NCBI GenBank assembly: GCA_902515565.1
Contig: CABXVR010000006.1
Span: 1 to 64,000, forward strand
Reading direction: 5' to 3'
DNA: 64,000 nucleotides
Source: an uncultured Bacteroidota bacterium
GTDB taxonomy: Bacteria > Bacteroidota > Bacteroidia > Flavobacteriales > Flavobacteriaceae
Made by a program: the position numbers and the translations under genes. Positions 37,296 through 46,417 of this stretch are shown here, piece after piece (the stretch's first letter is position 1; the number at the start of each line of letters is the position of its first letter). Below the pieces are notes generated by a model. That model searched no databases. It was not told the origin of the DNA and saw nothing but the letters and a program-made list of their open reading frames with translations.

Positions 37296-37328
37296 ACAGC
37301 CTATACTAAGTATAGGCTGTTTTTTATT
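37296..37328 (+). terminator. rho-independent terminator after the cyclophilin gene
   Basis: A perfect 12-bp inverted repeat (ACAGCCTATACT and AGTATAGGCTGT around one A) is followed by a T-rich stretch. The T run extends into the last codons of the convergent pepD gene. On the minus strand the trailing sequence is less T-rich, so it is mainly a plus-strand terminator. Confidence 0.88.
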
Positions 37329-38781
37329 TTAAAGGAATATTTAAAAGAACTTCTTTTAAAAATCTCCAAAACTTAATTGTTGATTTAATAGATGCTCTTT
37401 CATCTGGTGAGTGAGCTCCCCTAATAGTAGGTCCAAAGCTTATCATATCTAATTCAGGATAATGAGACCCTATTATTCCGCATTCTAAACCAGCATGGCA
37501 AGCTGCAACATTTGGCTCTTCAGAATTTAAATCTTTATAAACTTTAACGAGTTTAGCAAGAATTTCTGAGCTCATATTTGGCTGCCACCCAGGATAATCT
37601 CCAGAAAAATCTACAGTATATCTTTTATTAATAAAAATGGATTTAATAATATTTTTTAACTCTTCTTTTGAAGATTCATCTGATGATCTTGTTAAACACT
37701 TTATATTTAAGTATCCATCTTTGAGACTTATATTAGCAAGATTGTTAGAAGTCTCAACTAAACCTGGGATATTATTACTCATTTTGTAAACACCATTTGG
37801 ACAACCTCCAATTAGCTTTATTAATTCTCTTTGATTATCTGCATCTATAATCTTAAAGTCAGAATCTAATTTAATAATATTTAATTTTATTAATGGATCA
37901 GTATTTAAAAATTGATCCTTTATATCAACGAATGACTTTAAAGATTGAGTTTTAATACTTTTAAAGTCTGCTTCGTTAATCCCTAAAATTATTGAGCTTT
38001 CACGAGGAATTGCATTTCTTAAACCGCCTCCATTAATTTCAGAAACATGAATCAAAAAATTATCGTTTAAATCACTAATAATTTTGTTCAGTAACTTGTT
38101 AGAATTACCTAAATTTTTGTGAATTTCCATACCAGAATGTCCTCCAGACAACCCATTAAGAATGATTTTAATAAATAAAAGATTTGGCTTAGTAGTCATA
38201 TTAAAACTTTTACTGATTGTAATATCTACACCGCCAGCACATCCAATTCCAATTTCATCATCTTCTTCAGTATCTAAATTTAATAATATATCACCCTTAA
38301 GAATATTCTCATCTAATTTTAAAGCTCCTGTCATTCCAGTCTCTTCATCAATTGTAAATAATGCTTCAATTTTTGGGTGAGCAATATCATTACTTTCTAG
38401 AATGCTCATTATTGTAGCCACTCCCAAACCATTATCAGCTCCTAATGTAGTTCCCTTTGCTCTAACCCAATCATTATCTACATACATTTGAATTCCAGAT
38501 TTTTCAAAGTCAAAATCAACATCATTGTTTTTTTCATGAACCATGTCTAGGTGAGACTGTAAAATGACTGTTTTTCTGTTTTCCATTCCATCAGTAGCAG
38601 GCTTAAATATCACTACATTTCCTACTTTGTCAATTTGAGTTTCCAAGCCTAAACTAACTCCAAAATCATACATAAATTTAATTACTTTTTCTTCTTTTTT
38701 AGATGGTCTTGGAACAGAATTAAGTTTACAAAAGTTGTTCCAAATAATACTAGGTTCTATGTTTCTGATTTCATTACTCAT
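37324..38781 (-). CDS. pepD: aminoacyl-histidine dipeptidase (Xaa-His dipeptidase)
   Basis: M20-family zinc dipeptidase of ~485 residues. Metal-site blocks are ILQSHLDMV, LGADNGLG, DEETGMTGAL and the late CHAGLECG with ISFGPTIRGAHSPDE. I chose the ATG that begins MSNEIRNIEPSIIW: it matches the family N-terminus, and an exact -7 promoter box lies 24 bases upstream. An in-frame ATG 45 bases further upstream would lie upstream of that box, so it cannot be used from this promoter. Confidence 0.93.
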   Translation of the reverse strand: MSNEIRNIEPSIIWNNFCKLNSVPRPSKKEEKVIKFMYDFGVSLGLETQIDKVGNVVIFKPATDGMENRKTVILQSHLDMVHEKNNDVDFDFEKSGIQMYVDNDWVRAKGTTLGADNGLGVATIMSILESNDIAHPKIEALFTIDEETGMTGALKLDENILKGDILLNLDTEEDDEIGIGCAGGVDITISKSFNMTTKPNLLFIKIILNGLSGGHSGMEIHKNLGNSNKLLNKIISDLNDNFLIHVSEINGGGLRNAIPRESSIILGINEADFKSIKTQSLKSFVDIKDQFLNTDPLIKLNIIKLDSDFKIIDADNQRELIKLIGGCPNGVYKMSNNIPGLVETSNNLANISLKDGYLNIKCLTRSSDESSKEELKNIIKSIFINKRYTVDFSGDYPGWQPNMSSEILAKLVKVYKDLNSEEPNVAACHAGLECGIIGSHYPELDMISFGPTIRGAHSPDERASIKSTIKFWRFLKEVLLNIPLK

Positions 38782-38804
38782 AAATATGTATTTAAATTTC
38801 ATTT

Positions 38805-38812
38805 CAAATTTA
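38805..38812 (-). promoter_or_regulatory. -7 promoter box TAAATTTG for pepD
   Basis: The minus strand reads TAAATTTG, an exact TAnnTTTG match. It puts the transcript start at about 38798, which leaves a leader of roughly 17 bases and supports the shorter pepD start. Confidence 0.5.
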
Positions 38813-38857
38813 AATAATACTAGCATTAAACTAATAGTATTTTACTATTTTTAATTA

Positions 38858-39922
38858 ATGGTATTTAAAAAAAAATATATTGGACTATCAATAATACCTC
38901 AACTTCTATTTGTTGAATATATTTCCAAACATCAAGAAACAATTGAAGAATATTATAGCCTTGGAGTTTATCAATTTACTTCAAACATATTGAGATCAAC
39001 CTTGTCTATATTCCCTTTCTCAATTGGTGATTTTTTATACATAATCATATTGATATACTTTATTAGATTATTAATGAAGGAATTAAATAATAAATTTAAT
39101 TGGAAAAAAAGTATTCAATCCATATTGTTTTATTGTTCTATATTTCACTTCTTGTTTTATTTTCAATGGGGTTTGAATTATCACAGAACTTCTTTACATG
39201 AAAAATTAAAAATTGATTTAACATACACAGTAAATGATTTAAAAGAAATATCAAAACAACTAATAATAAAATCAAATAAACTACATAGACAAATAACTAC
39301 AGTTGATTCGTCTACAACTGAAATTCCTTATAATATTACAAAAATTAACAAAATAGCCTCAGACGGTTATAATAACCTAAGCTTGCTAAAGCAATATTAC
39401 CCAGAAATAAATACAAATAATTTGATTGTAAAAAAATCTTTAATTAGTTTACCATTAACCTATCTTGGATTTAGTGGATATATTAATCCCTTTACGAATG
39501 AATCTCAAATAAATAGTCTAATTCCTAAAAATAGCATACCTCATACTGCTTCACATGAAATTGCTCATCAATTAGGTTTTTCTCAAGAACTAGAATGTAA
39601 TTTTATTGCTTTTGTAAACTTAACTAACAGTGAAGACTTATATTTTAAATATAATGGTTATAAATTTGCATTAAGACAATGCCTAAATGAACTCTACAAA
39701 TATGATAAACCAACATACAATTCGTTGATAAAATTATTGAACATTGGAATTTTAAAAGATTTTAAAAAAAGTTCTGAATTTTGGAAAAATTATTCTAATC
39801 CAATAGAATTAATTACGAAGTCTGGTTATGATAAGTTTTTGAAGTTTAATAATATTAGTCAGGGAATTAAAAGTTACAACCAAAGCGTCTCATTAATTAT
39901 AAACTATCTAAAAAAAACATAG
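38858..39922 (+). CDS. DUF3810 membrane protein with HExxH motif
   Basis: A 354-residue protein with about three transmembrane helices in the first ~110 residues, then a soluble domain containing HEIAHQLGF (His233, Glu234, His237), the zinc-metallopeptidase pattern. A following ELECNF supplies a possible third ligand. This is the DUF3810 family, found mainly in Bacteroidetes and Firmicutes. Peptidase activity is inferred from the motif alone; no substrate is known. Confidence 0.85.
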   Translation: MVFKKKYIGLSIIPQLLFVEYISKHQETIEEYYSLGVYQFTSNILRSTLSIFPFSIGDFLYIIILIYFIRLLMKELNNKFNWKKSIQSILFYCSIFHFLFYFQWGLNYHRTSLHEKLKIDLTYTVNDLKEISKQLIIKSNKLHRQITTVDSSTTEIPYNITKINKIASDGYNNLSLLKQYYPEINTNNLIVKKSLISLPLTYLGFSGYINPFTNESQINSLIPKNSIPHTASHEIAHQLGFSQELECNFIAFVNLTNSEDLYFKYNGYKFALRQCLNELYKYDKPTYNSLIKLLNIGILKDFKKSSEFWKNYSNPIELITKSGYDKFLKFNNISQGIKSYNQSVSLIINYLKKT

Positions 39923-40007
39923 CCATTAGTTAAAATAATTAATTACAACTATAATGTAAAAATTATATATTTAGATATTCAGAAAAACATAAGTTATTAA
40001 ACAATAA

Positions 40008-40805
40008 ATGAATAAAAAACTTACAAGTGTTAACAACAAAGAAGTAAAGGGATATTATCAACTTACTTTAAAAGCAAAACACAGAAAAATATCAAATACT
40101 TTTCTGATTGAAGGGTTAAGAGAAATCAAACTTGCCTTGAAAAATGATTGGCAAATTAAACAACTACTTTTTTGTCCAAAAATAATTTGTGAAGAAGATT
40201 TAGATAAATCATTTAAAAATAAGTTTGAAAAAATTGAAGTTTCTTTTGAAGTCTATCAAAAAATTGCTTATAGAAAGTCAACAGAGGGAGTAATAGCAAT
40301 TACAAATTGTAAAAATCACGATTTAAAAAACATAAAATTCAAATCTAATAATCCTTTAATTATTGTAATAGAAGCACCTGAAAAACCCGGCAATATTGGA
40401 GCAATTTTAAGAACTGCTGATGCTGCAAATATTGACGCAGTAATTATTGCAAACCCAAAAACAGATCTTTACAATCCAAATATAATTAGATCTAGTGTTG
40501 GCTCTATTTTTACCAATAATATATATGTGGGAAATTCAACAGAGATAATTTCACTATTGAATAATAAAAATATTAAAATATATGCTAGCTCTCTTCAAGC
40601 AGATGAATTATATCACAATCAAAATTACTGTGGATCTTGTGCTTTAATATTAGGAACTGAAGACAAAGGAATTTCTAAAGATTGGTCACAAAATTCATAT
40701 AAAAATATAAAAATACCTATGCTAGGGGTAGTAGACTCATTAAACTTATCTAATGCAGCAGCAATATTAATTTTTGAGGCTATACGCCAAAGAAACTTCA
40801 AATAA
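40008..40805 (+). CDS. SpoU/TrmH-family RNA 2'-O-methyltransferase
   Basis: AdoMet-dependent RNA methyltransferase with a trefoil-knot fold, 265 residues. An N-terminal substrate-binding domain (RKISNTFLIEGLREIKLAL) is followed by the three knot motifs: EKPGNIGAILRTADA, LILGTEDKGIS and IPMLGVVDSLNLSNAAAIL. Target (tRNA or 23S rRNA) cannot be fixed from the sequence. The 85-base gap upstream probably contains its promoter. Confidence 0.92.
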   Translation: MNKKLTSVNNKEVKGYYQLTLKAKHRKISNTFLIEGLREIKLALKNDWQIKQLLFCPKIICEEDLDKSFKNKFEKIEVSFEVYQKIAYRKSTEGVIAITNCKNHDLKNIKFKSNNPLIIVIEAPEKPGNIGAILRTADAANIDAVIIANPKTDLYNPNIIRSSVGSIFTNNIYVGNSTEIISLLNNKNIKIYASSLQADELYHNQNYCGSCALILGTEDKGISKDWSQNSYKNIKIPMLGVVDSLNLSNAAAILIFEAIRQRNFK

Positions 40806-40859
40806 AAATATTTATAATACTATTGTCTAATAGAATTGTTTGTGGTATTTTTAATACAT

Positions 40860-43070
40860 ATGTCACTAACTGAAGTAGAAATTGAAAATAATGCAATAGC
40901 TAAAGAATATAAAGAGCTTCTTAAAATTAGTTATCAAACTCTTTCAGCTGCAGACAAAAAACTCATTAGAAAAGCTTTTGATCTTGCTGTTGAAGCTCAT
41001 AATGGTCAAAGAAGAAGATCCGGTGAAGCATATGTATTTCACCCTATTGCCGTTGCTAAGATTGTATCATCTGAAATTGGACTTGACGCTACATCAATTG
41101 CTGCTGCATTAATACATGATGTTGTTGAAGATAATGAAAATTATTCCATAAATGATATAGAGCAAATGTTTGGTAAAGTCGTTGCTAAAATTGTTCATGG
41201 ACTAACTAAAATATCCAAACTTAGTAAAAGTTCCGATGTTTCATTACAAGCTGAAAATTTTAAAAAGATGGTATTAACTCTAAATGATGACATTAGAGTT
41301 ATTATAATTAAAATTGCTGATAGATTACATAATATGCAAACTATGCATTCTATGAAACCTGACAAACAAATCAAGATAGCTTCTGAAACACTTTACATAT
41401 ATGCACCATTAGCACACAGGATAGGCTTGTACAATATCAAAAGTGAATTAGAAGACTTAGGTTTAAAATATCTTGAGCCTGATGTTTATAACGACATCTC
41501 AAGTAGATTAATAGAAAGTAAAGAAGAACAAGATCATTACATAGAAGAAATTAATAATACTTTAAGTGGTAAATTAAACTCTGAAAAATTAAAATATATA
41601 ATAAAAGGAAGACCAAAATCAATTTATTCTATTAGAAATAAAATGATAAAAAAGGGGGTTTCTTTTGATGAAGTATATGATAGGTTTGCAGTTAGAATTA
41701 TTTATAAATCAAGTTTAAAAAATGAAAAATTTTTAGCTTGGAAAATTTATTCAATTGTGACTGATTTTTTCACTCCTAACCCAATAAGGTTAAGAGACTG
41801 GATTTCATCACCAAGATCAACAGGTTATGAGGCTCTACATATAACTGTTGTTGGGCCCAAGAACAGATGGGTTGAAGTTCAAATAAGGAGCGAAAGGATG
41901 AATGAAATTGCAGAAAAAGGATATGCTGCACATTATAAGTATAAACAAGTTGGGGATAATGATGGTAGTCTTGACCTTTGGCTAAATAAAATTCAAGAAA
42001 CTTTAATTAATAACAATAGCAACAATGCTGTTGATTTTGTTGAGGAGTTTAAACTTAATCTATATTCAGAAGAGATTTTTGTCTTTACCCCAACAGGTGA
42101 GTTAAAATCATTACCCAAAAATGCGACATCTTTAGACTTTGCTTTTAGTATTCATACTGAAATTGGGCTAAAAACTAGAGGTGTTAAAGTTAACGGAAAA
42201 TTGGTTCCATTGAATTCTAAATTACAAAGTGGTGACAGAGTGGAGATTTTAACATCTGACAAAACTAAGCCAAATGCTAACTGGCTTGATTACGCTAATA
42301 CTGCAAGGGCTAAAAACAAAATAAAATCGTCTTTAAATGATGAAAAGAAAAAATTAGCAGAGGAAGGAAAAGAAATTCTAAGAAGAAAACTTAAACAACT
42401 TAAAATTAATCTAAACGAAAGTTCAATAAATGAACTTGTTAGGTTCTTTAAATTAAAAACTAGTTTAGATTTATTTTATCGTGTTGGTATTAATACAATT
42501 GACAACCCAATGCTTAAAAAATTTGCTAGTTCAAGAAGTAATGTGTTAATGAGTTTCTTGAAAAATAGGATAAGTAGAAAACCCAAGAAGGTTGATTTAG
42601 ATAAGCAAGAAATTACTCAAAAATATGATATGCTCGTTTTTGGTAGTGATGAGGAAAAGCTAGAATACAAGCTGTCACAATGCTGTAATCCAATTCAAGG
42701 TGATGGAGTATTTGGATTTTTAACAATTAATGATGGGATTAAAGTGCATAAATTCAATTGCCCCAATGCATTAAGTTTACAGTCAAATTATGCCTACAGA
42801 ATAATAAATGCAAAATGGATAGACTCATCACAACAAGATTTTACTATAATAATTAATATAAGTGGTATAGATACATTTGGATTAGTTAATAATATTACAA
42901 AGGTTATTTCAGATAACATGAATGTTAATATGAAAAAACTAAATTTCGAAACAAATAGTGGTGTATTTAGTGGAAGTATTACAATGTTAGTTAAGAGTAA
43001 TAACTATGCTGTAAAAGTTATGGAAAAAATAAAAAAACTTAATGGAGTAGAGAAGGTAAAAAGAATATAA
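40860..43070 (+). CDS. RelA/SpoT (p)ppGpp synthetase/hydrolase
   Basis: Bifunctional stringent-response enzyme of 736 residues. The HD hydrolase domain is intact: His61 (FHP), His86-Asp87 and Glu90-Asp91 (HDVVED). The synthetase domain has GRPKSIYSIRNKM, YDRFAVRIIY and EVQIRSERMNEIAEKGYAAH; TGS (~390-450) and C-terminal ACT domains follow, so both activities are expected. I chose the ATG giving MSLTEVEIEN; a TTG 24 bases upstream adds eight hydrophobic residues that fit the family poorly. The Fur-like gene and purA follow closely. Confidence 0.94.
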   Translation: MSLTEVEIENNAIAKEYKELLKISYQTLSAADKKLIRKAFDLAVEAHNGQRRRSGEAYVFHPIAVAKIVSSEIGLDATSIAAALIHDVVEDNENYSINDIEQMFGKVVAKIVHGLTKISKLSKSSDVSLQAENFKKMVLTLNDDIRVIIIKIADRLHNMQTMHSMKPDKQIKIASETLYIYAPLAHRIGLYNIKSELEDLGLKYLEPDVYNDISSRLIESKEEQDHYIEEINNTLSGKLNSEKLKYIIKGRPKSIYSIRNKMIKKGVSFDEVYDRFAVRIIYKSSLKNEKFLAWKIYSIVTDFFTPNPIRLRDWISSPRSTGYEALHITVVGPKNRWVEVQIRSERMNEIAEKGYAAHYKYKQVGDNDGSLDLWLNKIQETLINNNSNNAVDFVEEFKLNLYSEEIFVFTPTGELKSLPKNATSLDFAFSIHTEIGLKTRGVKVNGKLVPLNSKLQSGDRVEILTSDKTKPNANWLDYANTARAKNKIKSSLNDEKKKLAEEGKEILRRKLKQLKINLNESSINELVRFFKLKTSLDLFYRVGINTIDNPMLKKFASSRSNVLMSFLKNRISRKPKKVDLDKQEITQKYDMLVFGSDEEKLEYKLSQCCNPIQGDGVFGFLTINDGIKVHKFNCPNALSLQSNYAYRIINAKWIDSSQQDFTIIINISGIDTFGLVNNITKVISDNMNVNMKKLNFETNSGVFSGSITMLVKSNNYAVKVMEKIKKLNGVEKVKRI

Positions 43071-43088
43071 TTTTTATAAATTAGCAAT

Positions 43089-43541
43089 ATGAGTTCAAAG
43101 ACACATTCAAAGAATCAAGAGATTGTAAAAAACGCATTCACAAATTTTTTAGAAAACAACGGCCACAGAAAAACACCTGAAAGATATGCTATATTACAAG
43201 AGATATATAACAGTGATATTCATTTTGATATTGAGTCACTTTATATTAAAATGAAGAACAAAAAATATAGGGTATCAAGAGCTACACTTTACAACACTAT
43301 TGAATTATTGTTAGACTCTTCATTAGTAAGAAGACACCAGTTTGGAAACAATCAGGCTCATTACGAAAAATGTTTCTTCGATAAACAACACGATCACTTA
43401 ATTATAAGTGATACTGGAGAGGTTATCGAATTCTGTGACCCAAGAATAGAGACTATAAAGAAAACAATAGAAGAAGTTTTTGATGTTGAAATTGAAAATC
43501 ACTCATTATATTTCTATGGAAAAAAAACTAAAAAAAATTAA
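43089..43541 (+). CDS. Fur-family transcriptional regulator without CxxC zinc motifs
   Basis: A 150-residue Fur-family protein: winged HTH with [16 protein letters not shown] and [21 protein letters not shown], then a dimerisation domain with [20 protein letters not shown]. The two CxxC pairs that hold structural zinc in Fur and PerR are absent; only two isolated Cys remain. The regulatory metal site may still form from His and Glu. It sits between the relA/spoT-type gene and purA, as in many flavobacteria. The signal sensed is unknown. Confidence 0.88.
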   Translation: MSSKTHSKNQEIVKNAFTNFLENNGHRKTPERYAILQEIYNSDIHFDIESLYIKMKNKKYRVSRATLYNTIELLLDSSLVRRHQFGNNQAHYEKCFFDKQHDHLIISDTGEVIEFCDPRIETIKKTIEEVFDVEIENHSLYFYGKKTKKN

Positions 43542-43547
43542 AATTAT

Positions 43548-44819
43548 ATGAGTGTTGATTTATTACTAGGTTTACAATGGGGAGATGAAGGTAAAGGTAA
43601 AATTGTCGATGTATTAACATCTAAATATGATATCATAGCAAGATTTCAAGGAGGTCCAAATGCTGGACATACTCTTGTTTTCAATGGACGTAAACACGTA
43701 TTACATACTATTCCCTCAGGTATTTTTCATGAAGATAAAATTAATTTAGTTGGAAATGGAGTGGTAATCGATCCTGTAATTTTCAAAAAAGAATTAGAAA
43801 AATTAAAAGAAGTTGATGTAGATTTTAAAAAATCAATGCTTATTTCAAGAAAGGCACACTTAATATTACCAACTCATAGAATAATTGATGCTGCTAGTGA
43901 AAAAGCCAAAGGCAAAAAAAAGATAGGATCGACTTTAAAAGGTATAGGCCCAACTTACATGGACAAAACAGGGAGAAATGGAATTAGAGTTGGTGATTTA
44001 GAATCAAAAGATTGGTTAATAAAATACAGGAACTTAGCCAATAAGCATCAAAAGATGGTTGATTTTTATGATGTCGACATTGAATACAATCTAGATGAGC
44101 TTGAAAAGGAATTTTTTAATGCAGTAGAAGTATTAAAAAGCTTAAACTTTACAGATTCTGAAGAATATATATTTAATGCCCAAAGAAATAGAAAATCGAT
44201 TTTAGCCGAAGGAGCTCAAGGATCTTTACTGGATATTGATTTTGGTACATATCCTTACGTAACTTCATCAAACACAACTGCTGCTGGTGCATGTACTGGT
44301 TTAGGAGTGGCTCCTAATGCAATAAAAAAAGTTTATGGAATATTTAAGGCGTACACAACTAGGGTTGGATCTGGACCATTTCCTACAGAACTCTTTGACA
44401 AAGATGGAGAAACAATGGGTAGAGTTGGAAAAGAGTTTGGAGCAACAACAGGAAGGTCAAGAAGATGCGGTTGGCTGGATCTAGTAGCTCTTAAATATGC
44501 ATGTCAAATAAATGGAGTAACAGAATTAATGATGATGAAAGCTGATGTTCTTTCTGGATTTAAAACTATTAAAGTTTGTACATCCTACAATTATAAAGAA
44601 CAAAAAATAGAACATTTTCCCTATGATATACATCAAGAAAATATAATGCCAATTTATAAAGATTTTAACGGTTGGGATGAAGATCTAACTCAAAAAGAAA
44701 ATTTTGAAAATCTACCAAACACACTGAAAGATTATATAAGTTTTATTGAAAAAGAATTAAATATTCCAATATCAATCGTTTCTGTTGGCCCAGATAGAAA
44801 ACAAACAATATTTGTATAA
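43548..44819 (+). CDS. purA: adenylosuccinate synthase
   Basis: GTP-dependent enzyme that commits IMP to AMP synthesis. The 423 residues start with GLQWGDEGKGKIVD, in which Asp13 is catalytic, followed by GGPNAGHTL with His41. The IMP-binding GSTLKGIGPTYMDKTGRNGIR and the late TTGRSRRCGWLD block are intact. It lies six bases after the Fur-like gene. The (p)ppGpp-forming enzyme upstream is a plausible functional link, since ppGpp inhibits PurA in other bacteria. Confidence 0.96.
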   Translation: MSVDLLLGLQWGDEGKGKIVDVLTSKYDIIARFQGGPNAGHTLVFNGRKHVLHTIPSGIFHEDKINLVGNGVVIDPVIFKKELEKLKEVDVDFKKSMLISRKAHLILPTHRIIDAASEKAKGKKKIGSTLKGIGPTYMDKTGRNGIRVGDLESKDWLIKYRNLANKHQKMVDFYDVDIEYNLDELEKEFFNAVEVLKSLNFTDSEEYIFNAQRNRKSILAEGAQGSLLDIDFGTYPYVTSSNTTAAGACTGLGVAPNAIKKVYGIFKAYTTRVGSGPFPTELFDKDGETMGRVGKEFGATTGRSRRCGWLDLVALKYACQINGVTELMMMKADVLSGFKTIKVCTSYNYKEQKIEHFPYDIHQENIMPIYKDFNGWDEDLTQKENFENLPNTLKDYISFIEKELNIPISIVSVGPDRKQTIFV

Positions 44820-44836
44820 TTACATACAATATCAAA

Positions 44837-46414
44837 TTGAAAAAAAAAGTTAACATATTTTTATTTAGTTCTTTACTTTTAATTTCATTAACCAATATAT
44901 TTTGCCAAGAAAACACACGTATCCAAATTGATAGTGCTGGTTTTTTTGAAAAAGATGACATAAAGTTTTCCAACGCTACAATTTTAACTAGAAATAATAA
45001 AAATAAAGTTAAAATATCTCATGATGGTGTTGATATGTGGTGTAACCAAGCTTTTTTCTATGAAAATAAAAATTACATCGAAGCATATGGTGATGTTATT
45101 TTAATACAAGGTGATACAATTAATTTAAAATCTCAGTATTTAGAATATGACGGAGATACAAAAATCGCATTTGCAAGTGGAAAAGTAAAACTAACAGAAC
45201 CTAATTCTGTTTTATTAACTGACTCACTATATTTTAACAGAAATAAACAAGAAGCGTTTTACAATAATTACGGTCGAGTTATTAAAGAAAAACAAGACAC
45301 AATTGATAGCAAGATTGGAAATTACTTGCTCGAAAACAAAAAATATGAATTCAAAATCAATGTCTTATTAAAAAACCCTAAATATAAAATAAATACACCC
45401 AGATTAGATTTCTACACTGAAAATGGTCATGCTTATTTCTATGGACCAACACAAATAAAAAGTAAAGAATCTAATATATATTGTGAGTTAGGATTTTACA
45501 ATACCAATAGTGATACTGGATACTTTATTAAAGAATCTAAAGTTGATTTCAAAAACACTACTATACTAGCGGATAGTATTTATTTTGACAGAAATTTAAA
45601 TTTTGCATCAGCAACAAGTAATATTAAAATTATAGATACTATAAATGAAAATATAACAAAAGGTAATTATGCGGAAATATTCAAGAATAAGGACTCTATG
45701 TTCATAACAAAACGTGCTATTATAGCATCCAAGCAAAATAAAGATTCTATATATATTCATAGTGATACAATTTTAATAACTGGAAATGAACAAAATAGAG
45801 TAATTAGAGCTTTTAAAAATGCCAAAATATTCAAACAAGATTTAAGTGGACGAGCTGATTCTATTCACTATGATAAATCTAATGGATTAGCTCAATTTAT
45901 AAATATTAATAAACAACTAGATTTATCATTCACAAATGCAAAAAAGCCTATATTGTTTAATTTCAACAATCAAATCACTGGAGATACTATAGTTTTGAAA
46001 TTTGAAAAAACTACTAACAAAATTGACTCGTTAATAGTTTTCAATAATGCGTTTATTCTTGAAAAAGATTCTTTAGGAACAGGATTTAATCAAATTTCTG
46101 GAAAATCATTACTAGGGAAATTTATTGATAATGAATTAAAAAGCATAGATCTTATTAAGAATGCAGAATCTATTTACTATTTAAGAAATGATGAAAAAGA
46201 ATTAGTTTCTATAGATAAATCTAAGTCTGCTAAATTAAAAATATATTTTAAATCAAACGAGATTGAAAAGATTCAAAAAATAAATCAAATTGATGGAAAA
46301 ACATATCCTGAAGAAAAATTTACTGAGAATATTAAATTATTAAAAGGGTTTAACAATAGACTCAATGAAAAGATCTTATCTATTAAAGATCTTTTTAAAC
46401 TAAAAAAAGAATAA
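44837..46414 (+). CDS. OstA-like (LptA/LptD N-terminal-like) exported protein
   Basis: A 525-residue exported protein starting at TTG, which gives a good signal peptide (MKKKVNIFLFSSLLLISLTN, ending FCQE). The body is a chain of OstA/LptA-type beta-jellyroll repeats, for example YGDVILIQGDTINLKSQYLEYDGDTK-like units and FASGKVKLTEPNS. Such domains form the bridge carrying lipopolysaccharide across the periplasm, so a role in LPS transport is the working view. The stop TAA is in the same frame as the aminotransferase that follows. Confidence 0.86.
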   Translation: MKKKVNIFLFSSLLLISLTNIFCQENTRIQIDSAGFFEKDDIKFSNATILTRNNKNKVKISHDGVDMWCNQAFFYENKNYIEAYGDVILIQGDTINLKSQYLEYDGDTKIAFASGKVKLTEPNSVLLTDSLYFNRNKQEAFYNNYGRVIKEKQDTIDSKIGNYLLENKKYEFKINVLLKNPKYKINTPRLDFYTENGHAYFYGPTQIKSKESNIYCELGFYNTNSDTGYFIKESKVDFKNTTILADSIYFDRNLNFASATSNIKIIDTINENITKGNYAEIFKNKDSMFITKRAIIASKQNKDSIYIHSDTILITGNEQNRVIRAFKNAKIFKQDLSGRADSIHYDKSNGLAQFININKQLDLSFTNAKKPILFNFNNQITGDTIVLKFEKTTNKIDSLIVFNNAFILEKDSLGTGFNQISGKSLLGKFIDNELKSIDLIKNAESIYYLRNDEKELVSIDKSKSAKLKIYFKSNEIEKIQKINQIDGKTYPEEKFTENIKLLKGFNNRLNEKILSIKDLFKLKKE

Positions 46415-46417
46415 AAC

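Noticed and set aside
38782-38826. Upstream ATG extending PepD by 15 residues
   Set aside because: It lies upstream of the -7 promoter box at 38805-38812, and the family N-terminus begins at the later ATG.
40836-40859. TTG start extending RelA/SpoT by eight residues
   Set aside because: The added residues are hydrophobic and unlike the family; a good ATG follows at 40860.
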